A stretch of DNA of 64,000 nucleotides from CAZSDU01 sp963662525 (GCA_963662525.1 OY759717.1:3410001-3474000); one strand, 5' to 3'. Positions 9,384 through 18,812 are shown, counted from the stretch's first letter. Notes: generated by a model not told the origin, from the sequence alone. A program made the numbers and translations.

Positions 9384-10235
9384 TCAATTCGGACGAATAC
9401 AGAGTACCGGAACTTTTGCATGATTTATTATTTGCTGTGTAAAGGGTCCAATGAAAAAATTAGTCAGATTAACATCAAGAGTCGCGGTTATTACGATAAG
9501 ATCTGCACGGGTCTTTTCGGCCTTTGCTAGAATCCTTTCTGCATAGTCATTGCATTGATCAAAAAATACTTCAAATTTTACCTGATCCTGACGTAAGCGT
9601 TCTTCGAGCTGATCTCCAAGCCCGAAAATATTGTACATGTTATCAATCGGACCGTCAGTTGCAAGTCCAAGAATATAGAGTGTGGAATTATTTCTTTGAA
9701 TGATTGGTCTGATGTAACTATATTTCTCCAATGCTTTGGGAACTAATCTTATAGGGAAAAGTATTTTTGTGAATGATATCCAATCTCCCTCCCCGGGAAC
9801 AGTCATGACAGGAATCTTCGAATACTTAATTACCTTATAGGTAGTTGAACCAATAAAAAACCTTCTGAATCCGGATGTTCCGTGTGTACCAATAATAATC
9901 AGATCAGCATTCCTGTCCTGGGCTATTCGGCAGGTTTCAGCAGGGATGTCGCCTGATGTGGCTATTTCACTAACTTTAATATGATATTTTTTTCGCAGAC
10001 TGTTACCAATCTGTTTTAACTTCTTTTTTGTAGAATCTTTCAGCTGTGGCAAGTAATTAAGAGTAAGATGATCGATCTCAGGTTGTGAATACAATACAAC
10101 GTCTTCAATAACATGAAGCAGAATGAGTGTTGCATTTTGCCGTTGACATATAAATGAGGCTGTCTTAACCGCATTCTCCGCTAATTCGGTAAAATCTGTT
10201 GCGACCAGAATCTTTTTTAAAGGAGTTGTTTCCAT
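9384..10235 (-). CDS. Tandem universal stress protein
   Basis: 283 residues made of two UspA domains (about 1-147 and 155-283). The first starts LKKILVATDFTELAENAV and has the ATP-binding signature IIGTHGTSGFRRFFIGSTTYKV at about 118-139; the second ends LIVITATLDVNLTNFFIG...VPVLCIRP and has a degenerate nucleotide loop. Cytosolic; such proteins help in stress survival by unclear means. It stands first in a minus-strand run leading into the opine dehydrogenase genes and is divergent from the two-component system, a pairing that suggests stress-linked control (inference). Confidence 0.85.
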   Translation of the reverse strand: METTPLKKILVATDFTELAENAVKTASFICQRQNATLILLHVIEDVVLYSQPEIDHLTLNYLPQLKDSTKKKLKQIGNSLRKKYHIKVSEIATSGDIPAETCRIAQDRNADLIIIGTHGTSGFRRFFIGSTTYKVIKYSKIPVMTVPGEGDWISFTKILFPIRLVPKALEKYSYIRPIIQRNNSTLYILGLATDGPIDNMYNIFGLGDQLEERLRQDQVKFEVFFDQCNDYAERILAKAEKTRADLIVITATLDVNLTNFFIGPFTQQIINHAKVPVLCIRPN

Positions 10236-10294
10236 GATTATTAATTTACAGAATCACATTGGTCAAAGAAATCCTAATTTTCTGATTTTCTTTA

Positions 10295-10390
10295 TCAAAA
10301 AAACAGAATCTTCACCAGGATAAGTACTACAACTGTCATTACCCAGAATACGATAAACATCATTTCATTAAAAAATTTTGGCTTTTTCAT
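10295..10390 (-). CDS. Small single-pass membrane peptide (31 aa), tentative
   Basis: A 31-codon frame starts with ATG at 10390 and ends with TGA at 10295: a basic head MKKPKFFNEMM and then one hydrophobic helix ending VLILVKILFF. No family is recognised. It precedes the universal stress gene on the same strand by 59 bases. Its composition (Lys-rich N-terminus, one 20-residue helix) is what is expected from a genuine small membrane protein, but a frame of this size can arise by chance and no strong ribosome-binding site is seen. Confidence 0.35.
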   Translation of the reverse strand: MKKPKFFNEMMFIVFWVMTVVVLILVKILFF

Positions 10391-10403
10391 AGTTCATTTT
10401 TTA

Positions 10404-10457
10404 CTACACCATTATTAATAATAGAAGGACGATTGCTCCTAAAATGACCCAAAACAT
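10404..10457 (-). CDS. Tiny hydrophobic peptide (17 aa), tentative
   Basis: ATG at 10457 to TAG at 10404 encodes MFWVILGAIVLLLLIMV, entirely hydrophobic. The frame stays open upstream to 10521 without another ATG, adding a polar stretch EPHISKELLSF directly before the helix, so a longer form from a non-ATG codon is possible. It is 13 bases upstream of the 31-residue peptide. Reminiscent in size of KdpF-like or cbb3 CcoQ-like helper peptides, but no partner genes are nearby. Low certainty. Confidence 0.25.
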   Translation of the reverse strand: MFWVILGAIVLLLLIMV

Positions 10458-10638
10458 AAAAGACAATAGTTCTTTTGAGATGTGCGGTTCTCGAATTGTT
10501 CGATTAAATTTTAACCATTGCTAAAGTACGACTGGAGAACTTGAACCATCATTAGGAAGTCATTAGAAGTTAATTAGAATTTCATAAGGACCTTCATTCT
10601 TAATTAATGTGGTTAACTTTGTGTTAGCTAACACCAAT
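10458..10638. promoter_or_regulatory. Intergenic region with promoter of the two-component system
   Basis: TAACTTTG at 10614-10621 fits the Bacteroidota -7 box TAnnTTTG on the plus strand. It lies downstream of the GTG at 10609 that opens the longest response-regulator frame and 17 bases before the ATG at 10639, so the ATG is the better start and the leader would be very short. A clear -33 TTTG is not seen. The remaining bases are AT-rich with no recognised structure. Confidence 0.5.
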
Positions 10639-11328
10639 ATGGACTACACAAAGATTTTAATAATTGAGGACGAACAACGATTAGCAGATGTCCTGAAAAA
10701 GCAGTTTGAGCGTGAGGAATTTACAGTTGAAATAGCCTATGACGGTTATGTGGGTAAGCAAATGATTGAAGCCAATACTTATCATCTAATCATTTTAGAT
10801 ATCAATATTCCTCTTATCAATGGCTATGATTTGTGTAAAGAAATCAGGATCTCAAATAAGGACATTCCAATAATCATGCTTACGGCACTCGGCTCTCCCG
10901 ACAATAAAGTCACGGGTTTTGATGCTGGTGCAGATGACTATGTTTTGAAACCATTCGATTTTCGTGAATTACTGGCTCGTGTAAATGTATTTCTCAGGCG
11001 TTCCGATAGATCGACAGGCACAGAAAAACTGGTTGTGGCAGATCTTGAATTGGATTTAAAGGCAATGACAGTTAACCGTGCCGGCCAACGGATAGACCTC
11101 ACAGCTAAAGAGTTTGCATTATTGAAAATGTTCATCAGCAACAAAGGCAAAATTTTATCCCGGGAATTTATCATTGAAAAGGTCTGGGGCATTGATTTCG
11201 ATCCAGGGACGAATGTCATTGATGTTTATGTCAATTATTTGCGCAAAAAAATCGATAAAAATTTCATGCCGAAACTGATACATACAAAGTTTGGATTCGG
11301 ATTTTATTGCGATGAAAATGAAATCTGA
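10639..11328 (+). CDS. OmpR-family response regulator
   Basis: 229 residues from the chosen ATG. Receiver domain at 1-120 with acidic pocket EDE (10-12), phospho-acceptor Asp54, Thr82 and Lys104; winged-helix DNA-binding domain from about 130 to 225 ending in the usual RKKI...TKFGFGFYC wing. The start at 10639 (MDYTKILIIEDE) removes ten residues that a GTG at 10609 would add and agrees with the promoter box at 10614. The sensor kinase gene follows after 3 bases. Target genes unknown; the neighbours are ion transporters and a universal stress protein. Confidence 0.92.
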   Translation: MDYTKILIIEDEQRLADVLKKQFEREEFTVEIAYDGYVGKQMIEANTYHLIILDINIPLINGYDLCKEIRISNKDIPIIMLTALGSPDNKVTGFDAGADDYVLKPFDFRELLARVNVFLRRSDRSTGTEKLVVADLELDLKAMTVNRAGQRIDLTAKEFALLKMFISNKGKILSREFIIEKVWGIDFDPGTNVIDVYVNYLRKKIDKNFMPKLIHTKFGFGFYCDENEI

Positions 11329-11331
11329 GCC

Positions 11332-12696
11332 ATGAATATTAAGACCAGGTTAGCATTTCAGTTCACCTTGATTATAGCAGGAATTCTTCTGTTATTTTCA
11401 ACACTTGTGTATTATTTTTCCTATTCAACCCAACTGGATAAATTTAGGGAAAACCTCAATAACCGGGCTAAAAATACTGCGATTTTATTGCTTAATGTAG
11501 CTGAAGTGGATTCTACACTGTTGACGAAAATTCAACAATCAACCTTTTATTGGCAAAAAGAAGAAATAGCAGTGACTGATCCTGAAAATCATTTGATATA
11601 TAAAATTAACCTTCACTATCTAAATGACATGACAATCAGGAAGAATATGACCAATGATAGCATCAGCCACTTTAAAATAGCTGAAAAAGATGGCGTGTGC
11701 TATAAATACGCATTTAAAAACCAAACTTTTCATGTTTTCGTAATGGCTTATGACAATTCAAGAAATGGGAACCTGAAAGATCTTAAGGGAATACTTATCT
11801 GGAGTACCATATTCAGTATTTGGATTGCTGTACTCCTGTCCTATCTTTTCTCAAAGAACGCTATTAAACCCATTTCAGTGATAATCAAACAGGTTAAAAA
11901 AATAAGTTATTCAGAATTGGACACCAGGCTTTCCGAAGGCAACAGAAAGGATGAAATTGCTCAACTGGCCATCACATTCAACGAAATGCTGAGAGAACTT
12001 GAAATTGCATTTAAAAACCAGTCGGATTTTGTTGCACACGCTTCCCATGAACTACGCACTCCCCTTACAATCATGATCAGTGAATCTGATTTTCTGTTAA
12101 GTCATGAACATAAGACTGAAGAATATAAAAAACATGTTTCAGGACTGGTAAACGACCTTAAAGAGCTTAACAGGCAATTGAATACATTGCTGGAAATAGC
12201 GCAAATAAATAAGGGGCAAGTTTTGCAATCCTCAGAAGTCAGAATTGACGAAATAATTTTCAGCGCTATCCAATCAGTAAAGGCAAACTACCCCAGACGA
12301 AAAATAATTCCGAAAATACAGTATCCAGAAAACGAAAAAGAATTGGTCGTCTATGGAAATTACGGGATGCTTGTCATAGCTTTGAGAAATCTCCTTGACA
12401 ATGCTTGTAAATTCTCCCAGGATGACGTTACCGTTGACATAACCATGGTCAATGAGGTTGTTCAGGTCAACATTGTGGATAGAGGAATTGGCATTCCGCT
12501 TGACGAACTTGACAAAATATTTCAACCTTTTACCCGGGCTTCTAATGTAAAGTTCATTGGTGGATTCGGTATTGGCCTTTCATTGGTAGCCAAGATACTT
12601 GATCTTCATAATACTGTTGTCAGGGTTTACAGTACTATTGATGAGGGGACCCAGTTTGAATTACAGTTTAAAAAAATAAATTTCACAAATTCTTAG
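11332..12696 (+). CDS. Membrane sensor histidine kinase
   Basis: 454 residues. Membrane segments near 10-31 and 152-173 enclose a roughly 120-residue extracytoplasmic sensor region. A HAMP domain follows (about 172-225), then the H-box HASHELRTPLT with phospho-accepting His239, and the HATPase_c domain with an N-box (LRNLLDNACKFS), G1 (DRGIGIP) and G2 (GGFGIGLSLV). It phosphorylates the adjacent response regulator. The signal sensed cannot be read off. Convergent with the antiporter gene, 41 bases apart. Confidence 0.92.
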   Translation: MNIKTRLAFQFTLIIAGILLLFSTLVYYFSYSTQLDKFRENLNNRAKNTAILLLNVAEVDSTLLTKIQQSTFYWQKEEIAVTDPENHLIYKINLHYLNDMTIRKNMTNDSISHFKIAEKDGVCYKYAFKNQTFHVFVMAYDNSRNGNLKDLKGILIWSTIFSIWIAVLLSYLFSKNAIKPISVIIKQVKKISYSELDTRLSEGNRKDEIAQLAITFNEMLRELEIAFKNQSDFVAHASHELRTPLTIMISESDFLLSHEHKTEEYKKHVSGLVNDLKELNRQLNTLLEIAQINKGQVLQSSEVRIDEIIFSAIQSVKANYPRRKIIPKIQYPENEKELVVYGNYGMLVIALRNLLDNACKFSQDDVTVDITMVNEVVQVNIVDRGIGIPLDELDKIFQPFTRASNVKFIGGFGIGLSLVAKILDLHNTVVRVYSTIDEGTQFELQFKKINFTNS

Positions 12697-12737
12697 GCAA
12701 AGAACCCCGCCCTGAATAAGGAAGGCTGAGCGGTTGA

Positions 12738-14012
12738 TCAGAACATAAGAATATAAGTAAAGGCGCCTGCAAGGTATCCCAAAAGCGCCAGAAAGGTAAT
12801 CCGTTTAAAAAACCAGAAGAAGGTGATGCGTTCCATTCCCATGGCCGCCACTCCGGCTGCAGAACCAATGATCAGGATACTTCCCCCTGTTCCCGTTGCG
12901 TATGCAAGAAATTCCCAGAAGTAATGATCGGTAGGATACATTGTGAGCGGGTACATCCCTTGCAGGCCCGCCACCAGCGGAACATTATCTACAATGGCAG
13001 AAAGCATACCGATCACAAGGATTGTCGTATTCTGGTTCGGGATGCGTGTCATCAGGTATTCAGCCCAGGTGGAAAGGATGCCGGATGACTGCAAGGCTGA
13101 AATACTGAGGAGAATACCCAGAAAAAAGAGGATCGTAGAAGTGTTGATTTGCCGAAGGGCCTGAACCACGGAATAGGTGCTTTTTTCCCTCCCGTGCTTT
13201 CGCCGATGAACGATTTCTGTCAGCCCCCACATCAAACCAAGAGCAAGCAACATTCCAATAACAGGTGGCAGGTGGGTCAACGTTTTAAAAATTGGGACTA
13301 AGAGTAATACGAACATCCCGGAAAAAAAGACCAGGTGTTTTTCATACTGTGTGATATCGTTGAGCCCTGTTACGGCTTTTTTTTGAGGAACAACCGTGCC
13401 GGGTTTTAATAAAAATGTTGCGATTGTCAGTGGCAAGATCATACAAACGAGACTGGGAAGTAGAAGTTTAAGAATGATGTTCCCAGCCGTGATCTGATGC
13501 CCGATCCATAACATGGTTGTAGTAACATCGCCCATGGGCGACCAGGCTCCACCAGCATTGGCTGCTATGATGATGATTCCAGCGAAAAACCAGCGGTCGC
13601 GTTCATCACTGATCAATTTCCGGGTTAGAGAAACCATTACAATTGTTGTCGTTAGATTATCCAGCACAGCGGACAGAAAGAAGGTAATCAGGCTGATAGC
13701 CCATAGTAATAAACGTTTGTTACGGGTCAGGATCCTGTTGGTAAAAACGTCAAATCCATGGTGAGAATCGATTAATTCAACGATCGTCATTGCTCCCATC
13801 AGAAAAAAAAGAATCCCAGAAATATCTCCCATGTGCTCCCCGATGGCTTCTGTGACAGGTTCTTTTTCAAGACTGAATAAGATAAAAATGGTCCACGACA
13901 AAGCACCGGCAATCAAGGCGCTGGCAGCCTTATTTATTCGGATTTTATGTTCCGTGACAATGGCCAGATATCCCAGGATAAAAATGACCGTTAACAGAAT
14001 ATTGCTCATCAA
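12738..14012 (-). CDS. NhaD-type Na+/H+ antiporter (ArsB/NhaD superfamily)
   Basis: 424 residues with about 11-12 membrane helices. Stretches such as VLDNLTTTIVMVSL (near 114), NAGGAWSPMGDVTTTML (near 149-166) and the repeat-like AIVDNVPLVAG (near 333-343) are the conserved ion-binding helices of NhaD proteins, including their paired Asp residues. Length is within the family norm. Predicted to exchange cytoplasmic sodium for protons. Co-oriented with the DUF389 gene, whose stop is 4 bases upstream of this start, so they are probably one transcript. Confidence 0.85.
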   Translation of the reverse strand: MMSNILLTVIFILGYLAIVTEHKIRINKAASALIAGALSWTIFILFSLEKEPVTEAIGEHMGDISGILFFLMGAMTIVELIDSHHGFDVFTNRILTRNKRLLLWAISLITFFLSAVLDNLTTTIVMVSLTRKLISDERDRWFFAGIIIIAANAGGAWSPMGDVTTTMLWIGHQITAGNIILKLLLPSLVCMILPLTIATFLLKPGTVVPQKKAVTGLNDITQYEKHLVFFSGMFVLLLVPIFKTLTHLPPVIGMLLALGLMWGLTEIVHRRKHGREKSTYSVVQALRQINTSTILFFLGILLSISALQSSGILSTWAEYLMTRIPNQNTTILVIGMLSAIVDNVPLVAGLQGMYPLTMYPTDHYFWEFLAYATGTGGSILIIGSAAGVAAMGMERITFFWFFKRITFLALLGYLAGAFTYILMF

Positions 14013-14015
14013 TAA

Positions 14016-15362
14016 TTATTTCGCAACCACAATTTTAATCTTCTCACCTTTCATCCGTTCGCTTAACCATTTCTCAAGTCGTCGTATTTCATAGTTTTTA
14101 ACCGATCTGTTGAATTTCAAATAGACCAGATTTACTGTGTCGGCTGATTTGGTTTTTGCCGTGCTCAGCAAGGCCCTGGTGAATGAAGTCTCCTGCACAC
14201 CCGGAAACAGTGCCCTGATCTCCTTGAGGATTGTTCCGGACATATAAACCGACTGGTATTTTGACAGTTCCTTTTCAAGTAGGTCAATTTTTTGGTCCTT
14301 TGATAACAAGGCCTCCTGGTTTTTTAAATAGAGTTCTTCAATGATTTGAGATTTCATTTTGGTAATATCAGAAGAAGTTAACTCTTTCATCCCCTGGTTG
14401 ATTTTTAGATTTACGTTGACCAGATGATAATCCTTGAGCTTTTTTCTTGCGTTTTCCAACAATTCCGTACTGACACCTTTACCAATATAAACCACTTTTA
14501 TGGTTGTGGTCGCGGCATCAATTTTTTTCTCAATAATCGTATTTCCTTCAAAAATCATTTCTTTGGCAATAAACTTACTCGCATTGGTTTCAAAAACATT
14601 CCTGCGGATCATATAAACTGCAATGACAACACTCGGCACGAAGGTAACAATGACAATCAGCCATATCCAGAGCCTCATTCGGTGTCCGGTGCTCTCATCA
14701 CGATATGTGTGCCTTGGAAAATGCAGAAATCTTACAATCAGGAAAGTAGCAAGGCAAATAAAGACAGAGTTTATGAAGAACAGATAGATAGCTCCCGCGA
14801 AAAAAAACATGTTTCCAACAGCCAGTCCATAGCCTGCGGTGCAAAGCGGTGGCATGAGTGCCGTGGCAATTGCGACACCCGGGATCACATTGCCCTTCTC
14901 TTTGCTTGTAGTGGCGACGATCCCTGCCAATCCACCGAATAGTGCTATGAATACGTCATAGACCGTCGGTGTTGTTCTTGCCAGCAATTCAGAATGTGCT
15001 TCGTTTAATGGGGAAAGTAAAAAATAAATTGTAGACGCGATCAGGCTTATTACAATGGCGATCAAATAATTATAAGCGGATAACCTGATTAACTTGAAGT
15101 TATTCGTACCTGCCCCCAGGCCGATTCCCATGATCGGTCCCATCAGTGGTGAAACCAGCATGGCACCGATGATGACTGCCGTTGAATTAACATTAAGGCC
15201 TATCGAAGCAATGATGATGGCGAACATCAATACCCAGAGGTTGGTTCCCCGGAAATAAATGTTTCTCGAAATAGCCGCAATGACCTCCCCGTATTCCTCA
15301 GTATTTTTTTCGAGATTAAAACGGTCCCTAAAAAAATTAATGATAAAGGCATTGAATTTCAT
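14016..15362 (-). CDS. DUF389 membrane protein
   Basis: 448 residues from the ATG at 15362 (MKFNAFIINFFRDRFNLEK). The frame is open 22 codons further upstream from an ATG at 15428, but family members usually begin with the charged segment, so the shorter start is preferred. About six membrane helices in residues 45-260, with the conserved GAMLVSPLMGPIMGIGLG motif, are followed by a periplasmic or cytosolic beta-rich C-terminal region to 448. Function of DUF389 (TIGR00341-type) is unknown. It lies in a transcript with the NhaD antiporter among other ion-handling genes. Confidence 0.8.
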   Translation of the reverse strand: MKFNAFIINFFRDRFNLEKNTEEYGEVIAAISRNIYFRGTNLWVLMFAIIIASIGLNVNSTAVIIGAMLVSPLMGPIMGIGLGAGTNNFKLIRLSAYNYLIAIVISLIASTIYFLLSPLNEAHSELLARTTPTVYDVFIALFGGLAGIVATTSKEKGNVIPGVAIATALMPPLCTAGYGLAVGNMFFFAGAIYLFFINSVFICLATFLIVRFLHFPRHTYRDESTGHRMRLWIWLIVIVTFVPSVVIAVYMIRRNVFETNASKFIAKEMIFEGNTIIEKKIDAATTTIKVVYIGKGVSTELLENARKKLKDYHLVNVNLKINQGMKELTSSDITKMKSQIIEELYLKNQEALLSKDQKIDLLEKELSKYQSVYMSGTILKEIRALFPGVQETSFTRALLSTAKTKSADTVNLVYLKFNRSVKNYEIRRLEKWLSERMKGEKIKIVVAK

Positions 15363-15517
15363 ATTATCCAGGTATTTGCATCCAACAAAGTTAACGTTAA
15401 TGGTTGTATTTATTGTTAATTTTTGCAATTGGGAAGCTCACCTCTCGGGCATTCTGATGATAAAAGGGGGATACTGCAAATAATTCTCTATTTTTGGAAA
15501 CGGCAATTCATTGTCTG

Positions 15518-17290
15518 ATGGTTCTTGATCAAATAACAAATCAACTTAGGTATTTCAAGCAAAAATACATTGGGAATAATACCTACATGGTGCTGGCAAG
15601 CATTGTAGTGGGTATAGCATCGGGATTGGCAGCCGTACTGTTGAAATATTTTGTCCGGTTTACCCACAATCTTTCAGACCTTCTGCTGTCGTTGTCGAAT
15701 AATACCTTAATTTATATTGTATCTCCACTGGCCGGAATTCTATTGACCTTGTTGATTATCAAACTGCTTTTCAAAGGAAACCTTGAAAAAGGACTTGGCA
15801 GTATCATATTTTCTATTGCGAAGCGCTCAGGCAAAGTAGAGCCATCAAAAATGTATTCTCATATGCTTACGAGCGGAATTACCATTGGTTTTGGTGGATC
15901 GGCCGGGCTGGAGGCGCCTATTGTGATAACAGGTTCTGCCATCGGTTCAAACATCGCTGGGTTACTCGGTTTTGGCTATAAAGAGAGAACTCTTCTTTTG
16001 GCTTGTGGAGCCGCTTCAGGTATTGCTGCTGTCTTTAACAGTCCTATTGCTGGGGTTATTTTTGCTTTTGAGGTACTACTGGCCGACATCTCCATTCCAC
16101 TTTTTATTCCATTACTGATTTCAACAGCAACGGCAACAATACTATCGAAATTTTTATTGAAGGGGCAACTTTTCTACCTTGTTACAAATGACTGGTATTA
16201 CAATGCTATTCCTTTTTACATACTTCTAGGCATATTGTGTGGTTTCATTTCCGTTTATATGACACGGGTGACCTTGAATGTTGAAGGATTTTTTGAAAAG
16301 CGAAAAAGTATAATTCCAAAGGCCATTTTTGGAGGGTTGACACTTGGAATTCTTATCTATCTGTTTCCGCCATTGTTCGGAGAGGGATATAGTACGATTG
16401 AAACCTTGCTAAAAAGTGATCATTGGAATATTCTGAAAAATAGTATTTTTTCAATTTTACCAGCAAGTCCCTGGACTCTTATCTCATTTACAACTCTAAT
16501 TGTCCTGCTGAAAATAGTGGCAACTTCTCTTACCCTGGGATCCGGTGGAAATGGAGGAATTTTCGCACCATCCCTTTTTACAGGAGGTCTTACCGGTTTT
16601 GGCACTGCTTTTCTCGTTAATTCATTGGGGTTCAGTCAGCTTCATGTTTCTAATTTCATTGCCGTCGGTATGGCAGGCATTATGAGTGGAGTTGTCCATG
16701 CTCCACTGACCGCAATCTTTCTTATTGCTGAAATTACTGGTGGGTATGTGCTTTTTGTTCCATTGATGATCGTTTCAGCTATATCGTTCTTTATCAGCCG
16801 GTATTTTGAACCCTACTCAATTTACACAAAGAATATGGTCAAGCGAGGGCAGTATTCCGCAGATGATAAAGACAGTAACATCTTCAAGCATATTCCACTG
16901 GATGATATTGTAGAGACCGAATTCATTGCGCTTAACCAGAATGATACGTTTAAGACCCTCATTGATGCCTTTACCCGGAGTAAAAGAAATGTTTTTCCGG
17001 TTGTTGATGATGATCAGAATTTTATAGGCATCATTCCTCTTGAGAATTTCAAGGAATTTATGTTCAAAACTGAATTGTACAGCGAACTGCGACTAGGGGA
17101 CCTGACCTCCAAATCGGAACTGACGCTGGAAATCAGTGAAAGCATGGACGAAGCCATGATCAAGCTTGAAAGTTCAAACCTTTGGAACATTCCAGTTACA
17201 AATGAAGGAAAATACATCGGGTTTATTTCGCGAGCCAATATCCTCTCATTCTACAGGCGAATTCTCAAAAAATCATCTTCCCTCTTTTAA
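15518..17290 (+). CDS. ClC-family chloride channel or transporter with CBS domains
   Basis: 590 residues from the ATG at 15518 (MVLDQITNQL); the frame can be read from a TTG at 15494 but ATG is preferred. About ten to twelve membrane helices. Selectivity-filter regions are visible: GGSAGLEAP with the gating glutamate (near 130), GIAAVFNSPIAGVIFAFE, and GSGGNGGIFAPSLFTGG (near 345-361). A C-terminal pair of CBS domains (about 455-585) probably binds adenine nucleotides. It is divergent from the DUF389 gene, 155 bases apart, and fits the ion and pH homeostasis setting. Confidence 0.9.
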   Translation: MVLDQITNQLRYFKQKYIGNNTYMVLASIVVGIASGLAAVLLKYFVRFTHNLSDLLLSLSNNTLIYIVSPLAGILLTLLIIKLLFKGNLEKGLGSIIFSIAKRSGKVEPSKMYSHMLTSGITIGFGGSAGLEAPIVITGSAIGSNIAGLLGFGYKERTLLLACGAASGIAAVFNSPIAGVIFAFEVLLADISIPLFIPLLISTATATILSKFLLKGQLFYLVTNDWYYNAIPFYILLGILCGFISVYMTRVTLNVEGFFEKRKSIIPKAIFGGLTLGILIYLFPPLFGEGYSTIETLLKSDHWNILKNSIFSILPASPWTLISFTTLIVLLKIVATSLTLGSGGNGGIFAPSLFTGGLTGFGTAFLVNSLGFSQLHVSNFIAVGMAGIMSGVVHAPLTAIFLIAEITGGYVLFVPLMIVSAISFFISRYFEPYSIYTKNMVKRGQYSADDKDSNIFKHIPLDDIVETEFIALNQNDTFKTLIDAFTRSKRNVFPVVDDDQNFIGIIPLENFKEFMFKTELYSELRLGDLTSKSELTLEISESMDEAMIKLESSNLWNIPVTNEGKYIGFISRANILSFYRRILKKSSSLF

Positions 17291-17413
17291 TTTTATTGAC
17301 GATCCTGATCGCCTCCTTGGTAACCCATTTTCTTTTCATGATGAAGGTAGAATATGTGTGAATGATGTAACTCTTTACAAAAGTTATGTAACACATATCG
17401 ATCTCAACGATGC

Positions 17414-17421
17414 TAAGTTTG
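17414..17421 (+). promoter_or_regulatory. Putative -7 promoter box before the small lipoprotein gene
   Basis: TAAGTTTG matches TAnnTTTG and stands 59 bases before the start of the first small gene. The 17291-17479 gap shows no other structure that I can support; a -33 TTTG is not evident. Confidence 0.35.
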
Positions 17422-17479
17422 TAGCTTATTTGTAAAGTACAAGCATCTTGTGTGTTAACAGGCATAAAATCTATATGAA

Positions 17480-17596
17480 ATGACACTTATAAGAAAAATC
17501 ACCACAGCAATTACGGCAACCTTCTTCTTCACGGTTATGATGATAGCAAATGTTGCCTGTGATACGCAGCAGGGAATGATGCATGGCAACAATTAG
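17480..17596 (+). CDS. Small putative lipoprotein (38 aa)
   Basis: ATG at 17480 to TAG at 17594-17596. The peptide begins MTLIRKITTAITATFFF, continues with a hydrophobic stretch and reaches IANVAC, which resembles a lipobox with Cys27, then a short polar tail DTQQGMMHGNN. That is the layout of a bare lipidated micro-protein. No family recognised. It abuts the next small gene (stop at 17596, ATG at 17597), and the pair precedes the baeRF-like gene, suggesting a three-gene operon. Small size keeps confidence moderate. Confidence 0.5.
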   Translation: MTLIRKITTAITATFFFTVMMIANVACDTQQGMMHGNN

Positions 17597-17701
17597 ATGG
17601 GGATGAACAATTGGAATTCGACACAAACTCTAACCATATTAGGTATTGTATGCGTGGTCGGATTAATCCTGTGGTTTGCAATCTCCAAAAGGAGAAAGTA
17701 A
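17597..17701 (+). CDS. Small single-pass membrane peptide (34 aa)
   Basis: ATG at 17597 to TAA at 17699-17701, directly after the stop of the small lipoprotein gene. MGMNNWNSTQTLTI is followed by a hydrophobic helix and the basic end ISKRRK, an orientation-determining pattern (C-terminus cytosolic) seen in true small membrane proteins. No family recognised. 29 bases separate it from the baeRF-like gene. The abutting arrangement with clean hydrophobic design supports reality more than chance. Confidence 0.5.
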   Translation: MGMNNWNSTQTLTILGIVCVVGLILWFAISKRRK

Positions 17702-17730
17702 TCCAAATTAAAATCTAACTACTTAAAAAT

Positions 17731-18807
17731 ATGAAGAGAGAGAAATTAGAAAAACTTGCTTTTGAGAACAGCAGCCCCTGTGTTACCATTTCAATGAACA
17801 CTCACCGGACATCTCCCGATAATCTGGAAGATATTGTCTTATTAAAAAATCTTTTAAATGAGGCACATGATCGGGTGGTTGATGAATATGGTAAACGTCA
17901 GGTTACTGATTTGCTGGAAAAAATTGATACTCTTGAAAAGGAAATCGATGTTAATTTTAATCTGGACAGTTTGCACATATTTCTTTCAAATTCAACAAAG
18001 GAAATAGTGCGATCATCATGGCCTGTTTTGCACAATGCAGTTCATATTTCAGGGAACTTTGCAGTAAAGCCATTAATAAAAGACTTTAACAGGACAGTAG
18101 ATTACCTTATTCTTGTATTGTCTCAGTCGGATGTTCCGATATTTCATGCCGTTAATGATGGTATTGCCGACGAAATAAAAAATGATGATTTCCCTTTTGC
18201 AAAAACTCCTCATGTCTTAGCCGACAAGGATAAATTACGCGATGGGAAAAAGGGTGAAAATATGGTACGTGAGTATTTCAATAAAATTGACAAAGCCGTG
18301 GTGAGAGTGCATAATAGAACTGATATGAAATGTGTTGTGATTGGCACAGAAGACAATTACAGCCGTTTGATGCAGGTTGCAGACAAACCTTCAATTTACC
18401 TAGGGTGCGCCAGTATAAATTATGATAATACAGCAAATCATACGATCGCAAATGATGCATGGCAGATTGTTAAAGAATTTCAAAAGCAAACCAGGACTAA
18501 CGCAATCAAAGAAATGCAGGAAGCTGCGGGCCAGGGAAAGGTCATTACCGATTTATCCGAAATATTGAGAGCGGTAAAAGAGGGTAGAGGCGATTTACTA
18601 ATAACACACGATGATTATCATCAAGCTGTAGTAATGACAGGAAATTATACCTTCGATTTAGTGAACGATGTCACACTACCGGGAGCAATAGATGATATAT
18701 CGAGTGACCTTGCATGGGAAGTAATTTCTAAAAAGGGCCGTGCAATTTATACAACACAGGAAGAATTCAAATCATTAGGTGATATTGCTCTCAAAGTGAG
18801 GTATTAA
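17731..18807 (+). CDS. baeRF-family (eRF1/archaeal release-factor-like) ribosome-associated protein
   Basis: 358 residues resembling bacterial baeRF domains (family 3; also annotated as AOC03_06830-type ribosome hibernation factor). The opening EKLAFENSSPCVTISMNTHRTSPDN, the central pattern LGCASINYDNTANHTIANDAW and the end region KGRAIYTTQEEFKSLGDIALKVRY fit this family. Such proteins have an aeRF1/Pelota-like fold and are thought to act at the ribosome under stress or stationary phase. No GGQ peptide-release motif is visible. It follows two small membrane-peptide genes and ends before a strong terminator. Confidence 0.7.
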   Translation: MKREKLEKLAFENSSPCVTISMNTHRTSPDNLEDIVLLKNLLNEAHDRVVDEYGKRQVTDLLEKIDTLEKEIDVNFNLDSLHIFLSNSTKEIVRSSWPVLHNAVHISGNFAVKPLIKDFNRTVDYLILVLSQSDVPIFHAVNDGIADEIKNDDFPFAKTPHVLADKDKLRDGKKGENMVREYFNKIDKAVVRVHNRTDMKCVVIGTEDNYSRLMQVADKPSIYLGCASINYDNTANHTIANDAWQIVKEFQKQTRTNAIKEMQEAAGQGKVITDLSEILRAVKEGRGDLLITHDDYHQAVVMTGNYTFDLVNDVTLPGAIDDISSDLAWEVISKKGRAIYTTQEEFKSLGDIALKVRY

Positions 18808-18812
18808 GAGAC

